This document shows positions 46,950 through 58,942 of a DNA stretch of 64,000 bases, piece after piece. A model generated the notes under the pieces. It was not told the origin of the DNA, ran no database searches, and saw only the letters and a list, made by a program, of their open reading frames with translations. The translations under genes were made by a program, and so were the position numbers. Numbering within the stretch: the first letter of the stretch is position 1; the number at the start of each line of letters is the position of its first letter. The stretch lies in the NCBI RefSeq assembly GCF_003573695.1, contig NC_039361.1, positions 99,760,279 to 99,824,278 of the forward strand. Direction: 5' to 3'. This DNA is from Papaver somniferum. Taxonomy: Eukaryota > Streptophyta > Magnoliopsida > Ranunculales > Papaveraceae.

Positions 46950-47460
46950 CATCTGAATATCAGTCACACACTTCATAATTAAATCTAAGATGTTTTGGAG
47001 ACAGTCGAACTGATAGTTTTCCTACCTTAGTTTACACTTTCTTTGAACATGTCCTTTAGTATTGCAATAAAAGCACACTTTCTGAGTTTCAATGAAATTA
47101 GAATATGTAGTTTATCTCGTTTTGTGGAGAACTTTTCCTCCTTGGAGATATGGTTTTTTCTTGGTCAGGGAAATTTAACTGATCATCTCTTGACAAAGTA
47201 CTAGTAGTTTGTTTATCAGTTTCTGAGAGCGATCTTGTTAGCTTATCATGAACAACTGGTTTCCTTACTTTTTCTAACTCATCGCCTTTTACAGAAGTTA
47301 TGTTCATGATAATTTCTTTAGATTCACTGTAGTAACGTGGAGTAGTGTTATTACTCAACAATTGTTCGATTTCTAAGGCGTTATCTTTAAGTTTAGTCTC
47401 AAGTAAAATAATTTTCAATTTCACTTCGCCTTGTTCTTCAAGATGAGTCCTTGTTCTAGA
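46950..47460 (-). pseudogene. Copia gag fragment: coiled coil and zinc knuckle
   Basis: A minus-strand helix-rich stretch (47424-47098) reads MKLKIILLETKLKDNALEIE and so on. It is followed in another frame by VCFYCNTKGHVQRKC, a complete Cys-x2-Cys-x4-His-x4-Cys knuckle (about 47078-47034). The coiled-coil-then-knuckle order is that of Copia B gag. It would bind element RNA. Orientation matches Copia C, so it may be that element's gag. Frame breaks and missing ends make it a relic. Confidence 0.6.
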
Positions 47461-48239
47461 ATCACGTTCAGAAATTATATCAATGGATTGAGCAGTTTAG
47501 ATAAGGACTGGATAGTAAAATGGCTAATACAGCCTGAGAGATTTGAAAAGCTAGATGTTCCGGTGTTTTTTGACACCATACCGTTTGGTGTTATTTGTTG
47601 TGTGTAGTTCTTGAATGCCTCAATTGGTAGTATCATATTTCAGACTCAATACGGTGATATTGTATCTACTGCACATATAATGCATGACACATGAACATCA
47701 CCAGCAAGCCCATTTATTCAATATGATGTGGTGCTTAATTTAAAAAACAAAATAATATTACGGAGTCTGGCTATGGATTAATACCTCGAGATTTTGCAGG
47801 AGGATTCGTTCAAAGAAAATGTCATCATGAAGATGAACATCTGACGACATAGGAAGCAAAATGCAACAGATCGGTGCAAGCTATGCATTTGGCAGAAGAA
47901 CTGGGATTTCAACATGTTCGTGTGTGTACATATTTCACCATCAAACACGTTTATGTAGGAAGACACGTGGAGAGCATGCGTACCAAGCCATCAAAACATG
48001 ATGACACACGCCCACAGACAAGAAGCCCAACGGTGAAGAAAAGGTCGACTGACATGGACGTGACAGGGGCAGAAGACACTTGTATGACACGAGCATGCGT
48101 CTCAACTACCCGCATTAAACACTCTGAGCAATATACGTGTCGATCAACCCGTGGAACGAACGAGGATTACTCTGCGTGATTAAGTAATGAACGAAGATCT
48201 CCGCGTGATGGACACAAAGCACAAGAAGATAAGGTTCCA
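47461..48239. other. No gene; probably includes U3 of the Gypsy LTR
   Basis: The left part is undefined. From about 47860 the composition changes to that of the LTR downstream, but the LTR start could not be fixed because the 3' LTR lies outside the window. Confidence 0.4.
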
Positions 48240-48721
48240 ACGGCTCTCAGAAACGGGTCCCACAATCTAACCCTATAAATACCCCTTCTCCACCAAGAGT
48301 AAAGGGGATCGGAAAAAAGAGTGGAGATGAGAGAGAGAAGAATTGTAAGTGTAAGTTTATCTTTTACAATTCACAAACCAATGTAGACTCCAAAGTCATT
48401 CGACTACCTCTGTAATCATCAATGCATAGTGAAAACGACAACCCCGTGGACGTAGGCCTTAGTGCTGAACCACGTAAATCCGAGTCTTATTTACATTTCA
48501 GTACTATACGTTCATTTGATACTCCATGGATTTTACTTTTGTACCACGTTTTCTTTATCTTCCTCTATGTGAACGCCTCTAGTGATGATATTAGATGAGG
48601 CTATGATAAACCCGAAGGTTTTGAGCCAAGGAGTCAGTAGTCATTTCATCAGTCCGAGTGGGCACATAGAGTGCGAACATTGTTTGTGAACATATAGATG
48701 CCTTCGTGATTTACGTGTTCA
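48240..48721 (+). repeat. 5' LTR of the Gypsy element (right part)
   Basis: It ends GTGTTCA at 48721, five bases before the primer site. It contains the TATA box and the leader. Left boundary unresolved. Confidence 0.6.
48274..48281 (+). promoter_or_regulatory. TATA box of the Gypsy LTR
   Basis: TATAAATA followed by CCCCTTCTCC, a typical LTR core promoter arrangement. Confidence 0.65.
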
Positions 48722-48726
48722 TAATT

Positions 48727-48753
48727 TGGCGCTAGAAACAGGGACTTCGTCCC
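48727..48753 (+). other. Primer-binding site and adjoining hairpin
   Basis: TGGCGCTAGAAACAGGGAC follows the LTR end. Its 3' end also forms GGGAC-TTC-GTCCC (48741-48753). Confidence 0.7.
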
Positions 48754-49132
48754 GGTAAAAGATTTATCTTATCCAGTGATTTCATCTTAAATTAGCATAT
48801 GATTGCTCTGCTTCATTAGCTCTAGCAGTATTTACCTTTTGTTAAACTTTACCATATTTAAAGCAATTTAAACTGGTTAAAAGATTTATTGCTTAGATCC
48901 ATGGATTTACATTTTTTAGATCTCGTACGGACCTGTCTTTCTGGTGGGTTTTCGAAAATTTTCAAAAAGATCTACGTGCATTTTCAAAGGGATCCTTTCA
49001 CGTGGCCCTCGGGCAGTTTTTCCCTGTCTTGGAGTAAGGTATTTCGCAAACTAACCCGATCCGCACGGATATTTCTGTTTCTCGTTGTTTGAAATTCCCT
49101 TGTGCAGAAAGAAGACGACAAAAGGACCCACG

Positions 49133-50648
49133 ATGGAAAATATGCAGGAAGCAGGAAAATCCAAAGCCTCGTCAAAGGAAGCACCAAGGACAACCCCGGT
49201 CCTTGTTGAGATTGATGGTACCCCCCTTAGTGCAAACCGTAGAACAAGGTGGCACCATGGCCGTAGTAGCACAAGATGGGACTCTCAATCAGGGGTCAAA
49301 CCAATCACATCGATTGATGGCTGAGCTTGAAGAATTGAAGAAGAGCCAGCAGGTTTACGCAGATGCAGTAGCTCTGCTGGCCAGAGAAAACCAAGATCTA
49401 AAAGACCGGATTGCCCAAAGCACGAAGACCAGCCAACCACTTGAGGAAGAAATTTCAAAGGCACCAGAACCAAATCGATACCGAAGAGTCATCGTAGCAG
49501 CTAATGGAGACACGGCTAGGGGAAGTAGCGCATCCGACCCGGATTATAATGACGGAGAGTCAGACTATGACGAGCAGAAGAGCGTAGGGCACCACCGCGC
49601 GATGGAAGAGCTGCGTGATGAGATGATGGCAGAGATCAGGCAATTAAAAAGTAGACAAGGCGGGGGAAGGTTAGAAGAGGTCATGAGAGAGGCTAACTCC
49701 ACGCCCCTAACTCATCGCCTGGACAACACCCCTATTCCGCTGAAGTGCCCTGTCCCGACGTTCGAATGCTATGACGGATCCAGTGATCCCTCTTCACATA
49801 TTCGGTATTATAACCGTGTCTTAGCTAGATGGAGTCAGAACGACGCCGTACTCTGTAGATACTTCCCATCAAGCCTGAAGGGATCGGCATTGTATTGGTT
49901 TGATAATCTGCCGCCAGACTCCATCCACTCCTACGACCAACTCGCAGAAAAGTTCTTAAGAACTTACATGTACAACAAGGCTGTTAACACCGGAATGGAT
50001 AAGCTCTTTTCGCTGGCAATTGGCTACAAGAAAACCACGAGGGAATACACTAACAGATGGCACAAGATCTTCCAAGCCATAGGAAGTGTGGACCCAGTGG
50101 TAAGTATCAACTGCTACAAGTGGGGATTAGACCGAATGAGTCCACTATTTGTTGAGATTCATGGAAGCGTGCCTAAGACATAGGGAGATCTTCGAATAAT
50201 TATTGAAAAGCACGCTCGTCTTGAAGAAATCCAGCGTGAAAACCCGAGGGCGTACCCGCAGAGGTCTCACCGTATCAATTCCGCAGAACAAACCAATGGG
50301 GCCAAAAGGAATTGCTCAGTGGAACGGACTCACGAAGATAGGAAGGAAAGAAGGGATGAACGACGAAAAGACGATCGAAAATTCGAAAATCAAGTTTACA
50401 CGAAGCTCAATGCTAGCTATGCTCGGATCCTACGAGAGATCAAAGGAAGGGAAAATCTGGAGTGGCCATGGTCTAAGGGAAAATAGCCCCCAAGAACTGA
50501 GAAGTCTAAAGATTACTTTGAATATCACTGCTTCAACGGACACCAGATCGAAAAATGTAAAAACCTCAAAATAATGATCCAAAAATTGATTGATGCTGGC
50601 GAGCTCAAACATTACATACGAAAGGATATTGCCATGGATAGATCCAAA
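49133..50648 (+). pseudogene. Gypsy gag (Tat lineage)
   Basis: The ATG at 49133 opens a frame that shifts in the C-run near 49220; afterwards one frame runs on. A coiled-coil-like stretch (about 49320-49400) is followed by the retrotrans_gag core KCPVPTFECYDGSSDPSSHI to KFLRTYMYNKAV (49740-49980). Near 50511 is the zinc knuckle YFEYHCFNGHQIEKC; relative to the family's YC-x2-H-x4-GH-x4-C form the first Cys is Phe. Stops at 50181 (TAG), 50484 (TAG) and about 50649 (TGA) interrupt it. Gag would form the particle and package RNA. Confidence 0.85.
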
Positions 50649-50651
50649 TGA

Positions 50652-52710
50652 ACCAAGCCAGTCCAACTTCTAGAGGGAAACCGCACAATCAACACCATCT
50701 CGTGTTCTGAAGCCGCAGGGCCCTCACTCACAGCACAGATAGGAAAGAGGTTACAGAAGCAGTTCGAGGACCGCTGCGAATTGTATAAGATCGATGGGGT
50801 AGAGGTGGACGAGCACGAAGAGTGGATGGACTCACCTATTATCTTCGATGCTGAAGATATCAAAGAAGATATGGAAGACCATAACGACCCCCTGGTCCTC
50901 ACACTACCAGTGGCTGGATGTAACCTTAAAAAGATCCTCATAGACGGGGGAAGCTCAGTGAACGTTCTATTCTACGACGCATTCAAACGAATGAAGCTCC
51001 ATGAAGAACAACTAATGACCTCTTATTACACCATCTACGGATTCAACGGAGCACCCACGAAGCCATTGGGAGACATCGTGTTGCAGGTTAACGCCGGACC
51101 CATGAAAGTAGAAACACGATTCAGCGTGGTTGACGCCCCATCCCCCTACAACGCCATTATTGGACGAAAATGGTTACATAAACTCAAGGGAGTGGCGGAA
51201 ACTTACTACCAATATCTCAGATTCCCTACACTTGAGGGAGTGATGGAAATCAAGGGAGGTCGGGTCTCTGCAAGAGAGTGCCAAGCCACTCAGGATCGTA
51301 TCAACAACGAACAAGAAGAGCAGCGAAAAACCCGAAAAATTAAAAATAAAGAAGCCGCGAAAGAGAAGGCCATAGACCTTTTCCTCAAGGAAACTACAGG
51401 AAGGGGTTTGGCAAAAGATGATAATGTCCTAAACACAGAGACAGGTCCTTCAACAGCCAACGAAGGACAAAAACATACCAAATAGCAATCAAAGAACGTC
51501 CCAGTCCTCGGGGACCCGAAGCCGGTGTTCACGCCAGTAGATCCCGTAAAAGAAATCAACATAGGAACGGAAGAAAACCCGAAAATGATCAAAGTAGGGA
51601 CCATAATGGACGAAAGAAGGGAAGATTCTCTAACCAAATTACTTAAGGAATACGCGGATATATTCGCCTGGAAACTAGGAGATATGCCGGGGATTGACCC
51701 GAAAGTAATCCAACACGAGCTGCGCATCAAACCAGGCACGCCCCCGTTCCGGCAGAAAATTAGAAAAGTTGCACCAGAGTACCATAAGGCAGTGGAAAAA
51801 GAACTTCGGAAACTACTAGACGCGGGTTTCATCAAGGAAGTCAAGTACCCTACATGGATCTCCAACATGGTCGTCGTTCCTAAGAAAAATGGAGGGGTTA
51901 GGATATGCATCTATTTTATTAACCTCAACAAGGCATGTCCAAAGGACAGCTATCCCCTGCCAAGCATAGATCAGCTGGTGGAAGCAGTAGAAGGATATGA
52001 AGAACTGTCATTCATGGATGGACATTCTGGCTAAAACCAAGTAGCCCTGGCAGAAGAAGATCATCCACACACAGCGTTCTACACCCCACATGGCCTTTAT
52101 TGCTACACTAGAATACCCTTCGGACTTCGAAACGCAGGGGCAGCATACCAAAGAATGGTCGATACTATCTTCAGGCCATGGATTGGTAGTACCTTAGAAG
52201 TCTACGTCGACGATATGCTCGTCAAAAGTAAGCTGCGCAAAGATCACCACCAGGATCTGAGACATATCTTCGAAGCAATGAGGAAACATCACATGAAAGT
52301 AAATCCAGAGAAATGCACTTTCGGTGTCACCTCGGGGAAATTCCTCGGATATCTGGTAACAAAAAGGGGCATTGAGGTAGACCCAGTGAAGATTCAGGCC
52401 ATAGTAGAAATGCCATCCCCGAAGAATTTAAAAGAAGTGGAGAAGCTCAATGGGTCCATAGCAGCCTTGGGCAGATTTATTGCCCGATCCTCGGACAAAT
52501 GCAAACATTTCTTCAATATTCTCAAAAAATGGAGCAAGTTTGAATGGACCGCAGAATGCGAAGAAGCCTTCCAAAAAATCAAAGAATACCTAGCTTCAAT
52601 TCTGATCCTGCAGAAGCCGGATCCTGATGAGGTTTTGGCATTGTACATAGCAGCAACAGAAGACGCAGTTAGCGCAGTGTTGGTCAAAACCAATACGAAG
52701 ATAGAACAGC
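50652..52710 (+). pseudogene. Gypsy pol part 1: protease, RT and start of RNase H
   Basis: Protease motif ILIDGGSSVNVLFYDAF (50935-50985) uses DGGS, as usual in Tat elements. RT: AGFIKEVKYPTW, VVVPKKNGGVRIC, then FMDGHSG, IPFGLRNAGAAYQRM and the catalytic YVDDMLVKS (52203). Thumb and connection follow, then the first RNase H starts LALYIAATEDAVSAVLV. Stops at 51483 (TAG) and 52032 (TAA) break it. The reading frame is the same as gag. The sequence ends at ACAGC, the target of the TR-GAG insertion, and resumes in frame at 61448. Confidence 0.9.
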
Positions 52711-55191
52711 TGATGAGTGCCAAATATTGTATATATTTATCCCTTTTTGTTGGCATTTAACTCATCTTTTATGCATTAATTCTACATTTTATCCCATATT
52801 CTGTATTTTCATTGTTTTCAAGAATAAATATTTTTATTAATTAATTTTGCATTTTTAGGTAATAAATAAAGTTCGGATGAGTCACGGAGCGAAAAGAGCA
52901 GAAAAGTAGTGAAAAGCCGGGAGAAATTACGCAAGGAAGCCGCGAAGAATGGTGCGCACAACCTCATTTTCTACACACAAAAGCGCCTCCTTTCTCAGCC
53001 ATCAGATCAGTTCTCAGAAGCATCCGACGGTCGCTCATTCATAGAGCATCAAAATCTGAAGTCTCTGCCGAGCACCACAGCGCTGAAATTCCAAGCCTTC
53101 AGATTAGATGGTAGTTGAATCCAACGGTCGCTCCCTTGCTGTGCATCAACGTTTGATATCTCCGCCTTACACTACAACACCTAACCCCATCTAGAGCCGT
53201 TAACTTCGTTGTATCAAAAAATCTGACGGTCGCTACCAACCTCATCAGGAGGAACCATCCGATCCACCTTCCAGCTTCGCATCCAGTGACTCAGCGTCGC
53301 AGAACATCAAACTCGATACGCCCGCCTAACACCCAAATACCTAATACCCTCCTTCCCAAAACAGTCGACCTCTCCTCCCTCACTTCTCCACAGCAGAGAA
53401 CCACCATCACCTTCCCCTGCAACCGTACCACCACCTTCTTCACCTTCACTGCCACCACCACACCTCCACCATCATCACCCTATCACCCAACAACCAAAAC
53501 CCATCTCCCCCCTAGCCCTCTAGTTCCCTATTTTCTCATTTTTTCACGCTTCTCTGCCTGAAACCCTAGGCGTGAAAAAATTGATAAATTAGGTAACCTA
53601 GAGTTGCAATTAGAGCATGGGAATGGAGTAGGAGCAATTACAAAGCATGGGTCGAGTTCAATTTGATGTTGCTACATCAAATTAGGTGAGTAATCACCAA
53701 CCCTAGCCTACTGTTATTTTGGGAAAAATGGGTAGAACCCTAATTGTTTGTGGGTATAAATATGTAGTGTGGGTGTGTTGTAGAAACTTTATGCTTGGAG
53801 TAGCCAACATCCAGGACTTTCATGTCCTGTTAATTTCAGTTCAACTTTAGTCCACAGTTCAATTTCGAGTGTTATAAAATCTTGTCAATTTCAGTTGTGA
53901 TGTTTGCTCTGTTTAGTAGCTCAAATTTCATTTATGTTCATGTTTACTATTTACTGTTAGATGTTTGTGTTCATTGTTAATATTTGTTTCCTGTTAATGT
54001 TAAATGTTGTAGCTCACTGCCATGTAATGTTTACTGTTATGTGTAATTTGCTGTTAGTTTGATGGAATGCTAGGCTAGATATCTGTGAAGCATTGATGTG
54101 ATTGTGCAATGGAAGAAATCAGTGCTCATAGCAAGCTGATTTTCTTGCCATTCCTTGTGTATGCTTAGGTTGCACTGTTGATTGAGCATTGGGAGAAATT
54201 AGTGCTCACTAGTGACAATGAGCAAGCTAATTCTCTTCCCATTCTTTTAGTATACCTCCTGTAATCCTGCCTTAGCTTAGCCTTGCTCTGTTAGCTTCAC
54301 CACATCCTTGCCCTTGGCCTTAGGCCTTGGTTCATCTTGTTTTGTTCTTTGCTTTTGCCATGTGTTGCCCTGTTTGTGTTTCCTTTTGTTTATTTTGTTA
54401 GCCATCTTCTTTATTGCATTATCTTTGCTTTACTGCCACCTTTGCTTCTGTTGCTTTGCTTCTCTTATTCCACTGCCCTGCAGCTGCTGTGCAGCACTTG
54501 TGCTGCATTGCCTTCCCTTACACTTGCAGTGCTGCTGCTTTCCTTCCCTTGCAGCTGCCCTTCTGCTGCTGCTGTTGCTGTTGTCTGCTGCAGCACTACT
54601 GCTGCATTGCTCTCTTCCTCTGCCAAGCTGCTGCTGCTGCTGTGCAGCACTTGTGTTGCTGCTGCTGTTGTTGCTGCTGCTTCCTGCAGCCAAGCAAAGG
54701 CCCATCTAACTGAGCCCAAAGCTCAGCTCATTTCAAAAGCTGAGCCCAATCCAATTCAGGCTTAACCAAAGCCCAGTTGTTTAACCCAAAGGCCTAGTTC
54801 TCAGTTCTAAGCCCACTGTCTATTGTTTGTACAATTGAGCCCAAGCCTAAGTTTAAAACCAAAGCCCATTTACACTTCAGAGACCAACTGAGCCCAAACT
54901 CAGTTCATTTTATTGTGAACAAACCCATTAGCACTCAAAGCCCAATTTAAGCCAAAAGGCTTCATAGCCCAATAGCAATTTAGGAACCCAAATAGCTAGA
55001 AACATTCCAAACACACCCGATCTCTGTGGATCGACCCGTACTTGCACGAGCTACAACCGACGACCGTGCACTTGCGGTATTACTGTAGGCCCCCGTTTTC
55101 ATTGCGCTTCATTTTATATACTTCTCCGGGCCTGCCAAGTTTTTGGCGCCGCTGCCGGGGATAATTTTTAGGACCTTTTAGAAGCCTACCA
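52711..55191 (+). repeat. 5' LTR of TR-GAG
   Basis: It runs TGATGAGTGCC to GCCTACCA. ATGAGT and GCCAA near the start pair with TTGGCA and ACTCAT 40 bp later. A CTG-rich stretch (54480-54690) is 15 bp longer than in the 3' LTR, and a GCCCA-rich stretch follows (54700-54980). A primer-site copy lies inside its last 50 bp. Leu/Cys-rich and Gln-rich open frames here come from the CTG repeats. Confidence 0.95.
53755..53762 (+). promoter_or_regulatory. TATA box of the TR-GAG 5' LTR
   Basis: TATAAATA, repeated at 60021-60028 in the 3' LTR. Confidence 0.65.
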
Positions 55192-55278
55192 AGTTTTTGG
55201 CGCCGTTGCCGGGGACCATTTTGCATTTAAATAGAATATCTCTGGGCCTACCAAGTTTTTTGGCGCCGCTGCCGGGGA
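55144..55278 (+). other. Three tandem primer-binding-site copies
   Basis: TGGCGCCGCTGCCGGGGA occurs at 55144-55161 (inside the LTR) and at 55261-55278 (interior). TGGCGCCGTTGCCGGGGA at 55198-55215 follows the LTR edge and is the site used. Each is preceded by CCTACCAAG- or CCTGCCAAG-type sequence. Confidence 0.88.
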
Positions 55279-55941
55279 TTGGTGTTGTGTTTTTCTTGTG
55301 TTTTTCTTTAGCTATTTTGTATTTCATTTCATAGCATTTGCATCTGCATCTGCATCTGCTTCACTTCATTTGCTGTTGGACCTGCTGATTCTGAACCTGT
55401 TTTTCCTCTGCTGGGACGCCACCAAGGAAAAGAACCAAAACCCAACTGGGTTTTTGCAACAATATCAGAGCAGCTGGGCTGTGCTAAAAAGGTAAGCCTA
55501 AACCCATTCATTGAGAGAACCCAACCTGTGGGATTCCAAATTTCTTTAATTGTGGGCTTGTAATAATTAACCCAATTTTTTGGGCTTTTTATTTTTCTAT
55601 TTTGGGTTTGTAATAATTTATTTGTGGGCTTGTTTGTTTAATTTGTGGGCTTGTATTTATTTTGTGTGGGCTTGTTTAAATTCTTCCATTGGACTTGTAT
55701 TTTGTACTCTGGGTTTAAACCCAGCTGAGCTTGTAACCGATTGTGGGCTTGCTTCCACTCAAGAGTGGACCTCGAAACCAAAGTTTTAAAACAAACGTCG
55801 GGCCTTAACCAACTGGGCCAAATTAAACTTTCAAAATTAAAACTTAGTGTTTCTTGAGCCGCAGCCTTCCATTCCATTAGAGGACAAACAGTGGGCGTGC
55901 TCCCATTTCAAAAACCAAATTTTATTGTCTTAATTTTATTT

Positions 55942-55981
<40 letters not shown>

Positions 55982-56106
55982 AAAATTTTCTTTTGCTCCC
56001 ATTTTTAAACCAAATTTTCTTTTTCTTTTATATCCCATCAAAACCAAATTTTTCCCAAAAATCCAAACCCATTAAAACCAAATAGTGGGCTTTGTGTCAT
56101 TTCAAA

Positions 56107-56772
56107 ATGGGCCAACCTCATGCTCTCCATGAATACATGTATCCGTCAATAAAAATTCCATTATCATGTATTGTATTACCGCAAACCAATAACCCTTTTA
56201 AAATAAATGCAAGCATGATACAAATACTTCCTATATTTCGAGGGTTCGATTCTGAGAACCCCTATACTCATGTAAGAGAGTTTGAACAAATTTGTCGGAC
56301 TATGCAACCTGATCACATGTCCGAAGACTCTCTGAAATTGCATTTGTTTACATTTTCTTTAAAAGAAAGGGCCAAAACATGGTTTTACGGTTTGAGACCA
56401 CAATCAATCACCACTTGGGAACAACTCACTAATCAATTTTTCCAAAAAAATTTTCCACATCATAGGACCATCGCTATTCGTCAAAGTATCAATTGTTTTG
56501 TCCAATTGGATGAGGAAACTGTTTTTCACTATTTTGAACGTTTTAATGATTTGTTGAGTGAATGTCCGCACCATGGAATTGAGAAGTGGAGACTTGTCGT
56601 CATCCTCTATGAGGGACTAGACTTTAAATCTCGAACCATGGTTGAGTCTATGTGTAATGGTGAGTTTATTGATAAATCTGTGGATGATGCATGGAATTTT
56701 TTAGCCGAGATTGCAGAGAAAACCCATCAATGGGAATCCGTTAGGGAAACAGGAACAAACCACATGATATGA
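56107..56772 (+). CDS. Gag of TR-GAG (Athila-like)
   Basis: An uninterrupted frame of 222 codons from ATG at 56107. The retrotrans_gag core includes FRGFDSENPYTHVREFEQIC, FSLKERAKTWFYGLRPQSI, WEQLTNQFFQKNFP and ETVFHYFERFNDLLSECPHHG. It ends with a helical stretch, FLAEIAEKTHQWE. There is no zinc knuckle, so RNA binding would rely on other residues or on a helper's gag. Start chosen at the first ATG before the conserved part. The product would form or join virus-like particles; enzymes must come from a helper. It may still be expressible. Confidence 0.85.
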   Translation: MGQPHALHEYMYPSIKIPLSCIVLPQTNNPFKINASMIQILPIFRGFDSENPYTHVREFEQICRTMQPDHMSEDSLKLHLFTFSLKERAKTWFYGLRPQSITTWEQLTNQFFQKNFPHHRTIAIRQSINCFVQLDEETVFHYFERFNDLLSECPHHGIEKWRLVVILYEGLDFKSRTMVESMCNGEFIDKSVDDAWNFLAEIAEKTHQWESVRETGTNHMI

Positions 56773-57004
56773 GTCATCCCCATGAATGATTAGAGTTTAT
56801 TCTTGTAATAGCTCCGACCTTAGGATTGAAAATTATCCTAGATTGCAAAATTCCTAATGATGATGATGATGATTATGATGTTATGTTAGAAGAAACATGT
56901 CTATACTAAAATGTTATGGAACCTTTGGGTTCAAATACATTAGGCTTCTCTGCCCGACCTTAATGCATGATATTTTCTAGTATTCCATGTGATGTTTCCC
57001 TGCT

Positions 57005-57656
57005 GTGCCGATACATAAGAATAAATCTTGTGATGTTAATAATTCTGATTGTGATCTTGCCAATGTGATTGATGATTGTGAGCATGATGTGACATGTGTA
57101 GATGAGTTAGAAGATTTTGATTTGATTGATAATGATATGCCCTTTCTTCTACCTAAGTCACAATCTGATGGCCTTCCACCCAACCTAGATTTGGTTTGTA
57201 CCCATTGTCAAACCGATTTTTCTGAAAATTCCTAATCTAGGTTTGGAACTGTGTGCTTCCCAAGTCCTCTTGGACTATTTTGCTTCAAAACATAACACTT
57301 TTAAAGAGCCACAGTTGGAAATTGCATGTTTGCCCATCCCGAAAACAGTCCATTATGAGTTAGACCTTTTGAATCCTGAACCCCTAAAATTAAAAGATTT
57401 TGTGCTTAAAAGTAAACCTGCTGAACAATTTAGGTTTAGGGGTGATTCATTCGGTTTTTCACTCTCACTCCCATTTAAGTCCAATTTTAGTGTTTTGAAA
57501 CTTTCTATGTCTCTACACTTTTTCTTTTGGGTTGATCCTCAACTCTTTAGATTGTTAGTGTATGGTGAATTTTTTGTATATAATCCAGTAGAAATTTTAA
57601 AAAACCCTTTTGTTCCTTTTGTATATATTTTGCTAATCCAATATGATCTCGGCTGA
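57005..57656 (+). pseudogene. TR-GAG second ORF, acidic with DPQLFRLL
   Basis: The first part is Asp-rich (DDCEHDVTCVDELEDFDLID) and has CTHCQTDF. A one-base slip near 57230 leads to the second part: ELDLLNPEPLKLKDFVLKSK, then a hydrophobic WVDPQLFRLLVYGEF near the end. DPQLFRLL is shared with the LARD ORF. The segment from 56773 to 57005 has many stops. Function unknown. Confidence 0.5.
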
Positions 57657-57787
57657 AATATGTTGGATTTTTGCCTTGAATAACGGAGTTTTAATTCTGC
57701 TTTCGCCGAAATCGGGTATTCTCTCTCCTTTTACTCTACTCAGCATGTCCCTTTCCATATGTTGCATTTAATTCTTTCCATATTTTG

Positions 57788-57826
57788 AAACATTGAGGAC
57801 AATGTTTAGTTTAGGTTTGGGGGTAT
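57788..57826 (+). promoter_or_regulatory. Internal GAGGAC hairpin and polypurine tract (TR-GAG)
   Basis: Stem AAACATT/AATGTTT closes loop GAGGAC (57788-57807). Seven nt later is GTTTGGGGGTAT (57815-57826). Confidence 0.7.
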
Positions 57827-57829
57827 AGA

Positions 57830-58790
57830 GTAGATACCACGATAATATGCTATAATTGAAAACGAACTCCTTCTTCTTTTGAAAAAATTGAAAAATTCCA
57901 AAAAAATTGAAAAATCAAAATTCAAAAAAAATTAAAAAATGAAAAAAATCAAAATGGAGCTCATTTACCTTGAAATGTTGACTCTTGTGCAAATATGTAT
58001 TTTTATTAGGAGTCTTAGTCTAGATATTTAGGCACCCTGATTCTAGCACAATTCACATAGTGATAAGAAATTTGCACGCGCACGATCTACCAATACATGT
58101 ATGGCCTCGATCTTCAAGGTGTTTGATAGGAAGTTACGATTGCCAATCACTTTAGAATACTGAACGAAACTTGACTAGCTTGTTCTTTGGTTGGTTGGGA
58201 TAGAAGGTGGAGGTTACATTAAGACAACCATCGAATTTAACTGGGTGCATCAAAAAGGGCTACCTCTTGCAAAGTGTCATGTAATCTTTTGTTTTTTTGT
58301 TATGTATCAAAAGTGTTTCCTTAAAAAAAAAAAAAAAAAAAAAAAAAAGAAAAAAAAAATACAAAAAAAAATCAAGTATTTATCAATTCATCATCTCTTG
58401 TTCCAAAAATAAAAAGAAGTAGTCAATGTAAATAAGAGTCATGTTGTCATCTTTTGTTGTTTGTAATAAGCAAGGAGGGTGTATGCCATTGATGTACAAC
58501 GCGAGTAATTGTGAAATACCTCCAACTCATTCACAATTCTCGTAAAGTCCGGACAGCTAGCTAGATTTCGACCTCAGTTCTTAGCCTGAGAAACTATCTC
58601 TTGGTGATTAGTAGTCAGACTTCAGATCTTCTTTACACATGTGTAGATACACTTTACACTCTTATCACATGTCTTTTTTGTTATCAGTGCTAGGATTGTG
58701 CCTTCGATAGCTAGATTGACATCTCCATTTTGCTGTGAGCTTAACTGTTTTGCACATGTCACATTTGATGGAATCTGAGCTCATATTTTG
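57830..58790 (+). other. TR-GAG 3' non-coding region
   Basis: No gene. Holds AAAAATTGAAAAAT-type repeats (57885-57950) and a long A-run (58323-58370). Another A-run in this element is at 55947-55979. Confidence 0.7.
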
Positions 58791-58805
58791 TCCTTAGGTT
58801 TTGTA

Positions 58806-58890
58806 GGCACACCTCTGGTAAACCTTCACGAGACTTCAACTCGTCCACTAGGGACACTTAGTGGTTTAAAAGGCTTAGTGCATACGCTAA
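58806..58890 (+). ncRNA. Conserved two-stem structure (TR-GAG copy)
   Basis: ACACCTCTGGTAAAC is followed by stem I ACGAG/CTCGT (58828-58832, 58840-58844) and stem II CCACTAGG/CTTAGTGG with loop GACA (58845-58864). Then TTTAAAAGGCTTA. See the LARD copy at 42871. Confidence 0.65.
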
Positions 58891-58942
58891 ATGCATTCGA
58901 GAGACCAGCGACAGTGGTATAGTTAGGATTTCCTTAGTTTTG

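Noticed and set aside
47874..48179. 101-codon plus-strand frame
   Set aside because: No recognisable domain; overlaps the probable U3 of the Gypsy LTR.
53286..53561. Thr/Pro-rich 91-codon frame, repeated at 59552
   Set aside because: Low-complexity CT-rich LTR sequence upstream of the TATA box.
54308..54765. Leu/Cys-rich and Gln/Ser-rich open frames (also 60574-61016)
   Set aside because: Translations of the CTG repeat in both TR-GAG LTRs; present in several frames and both strands.
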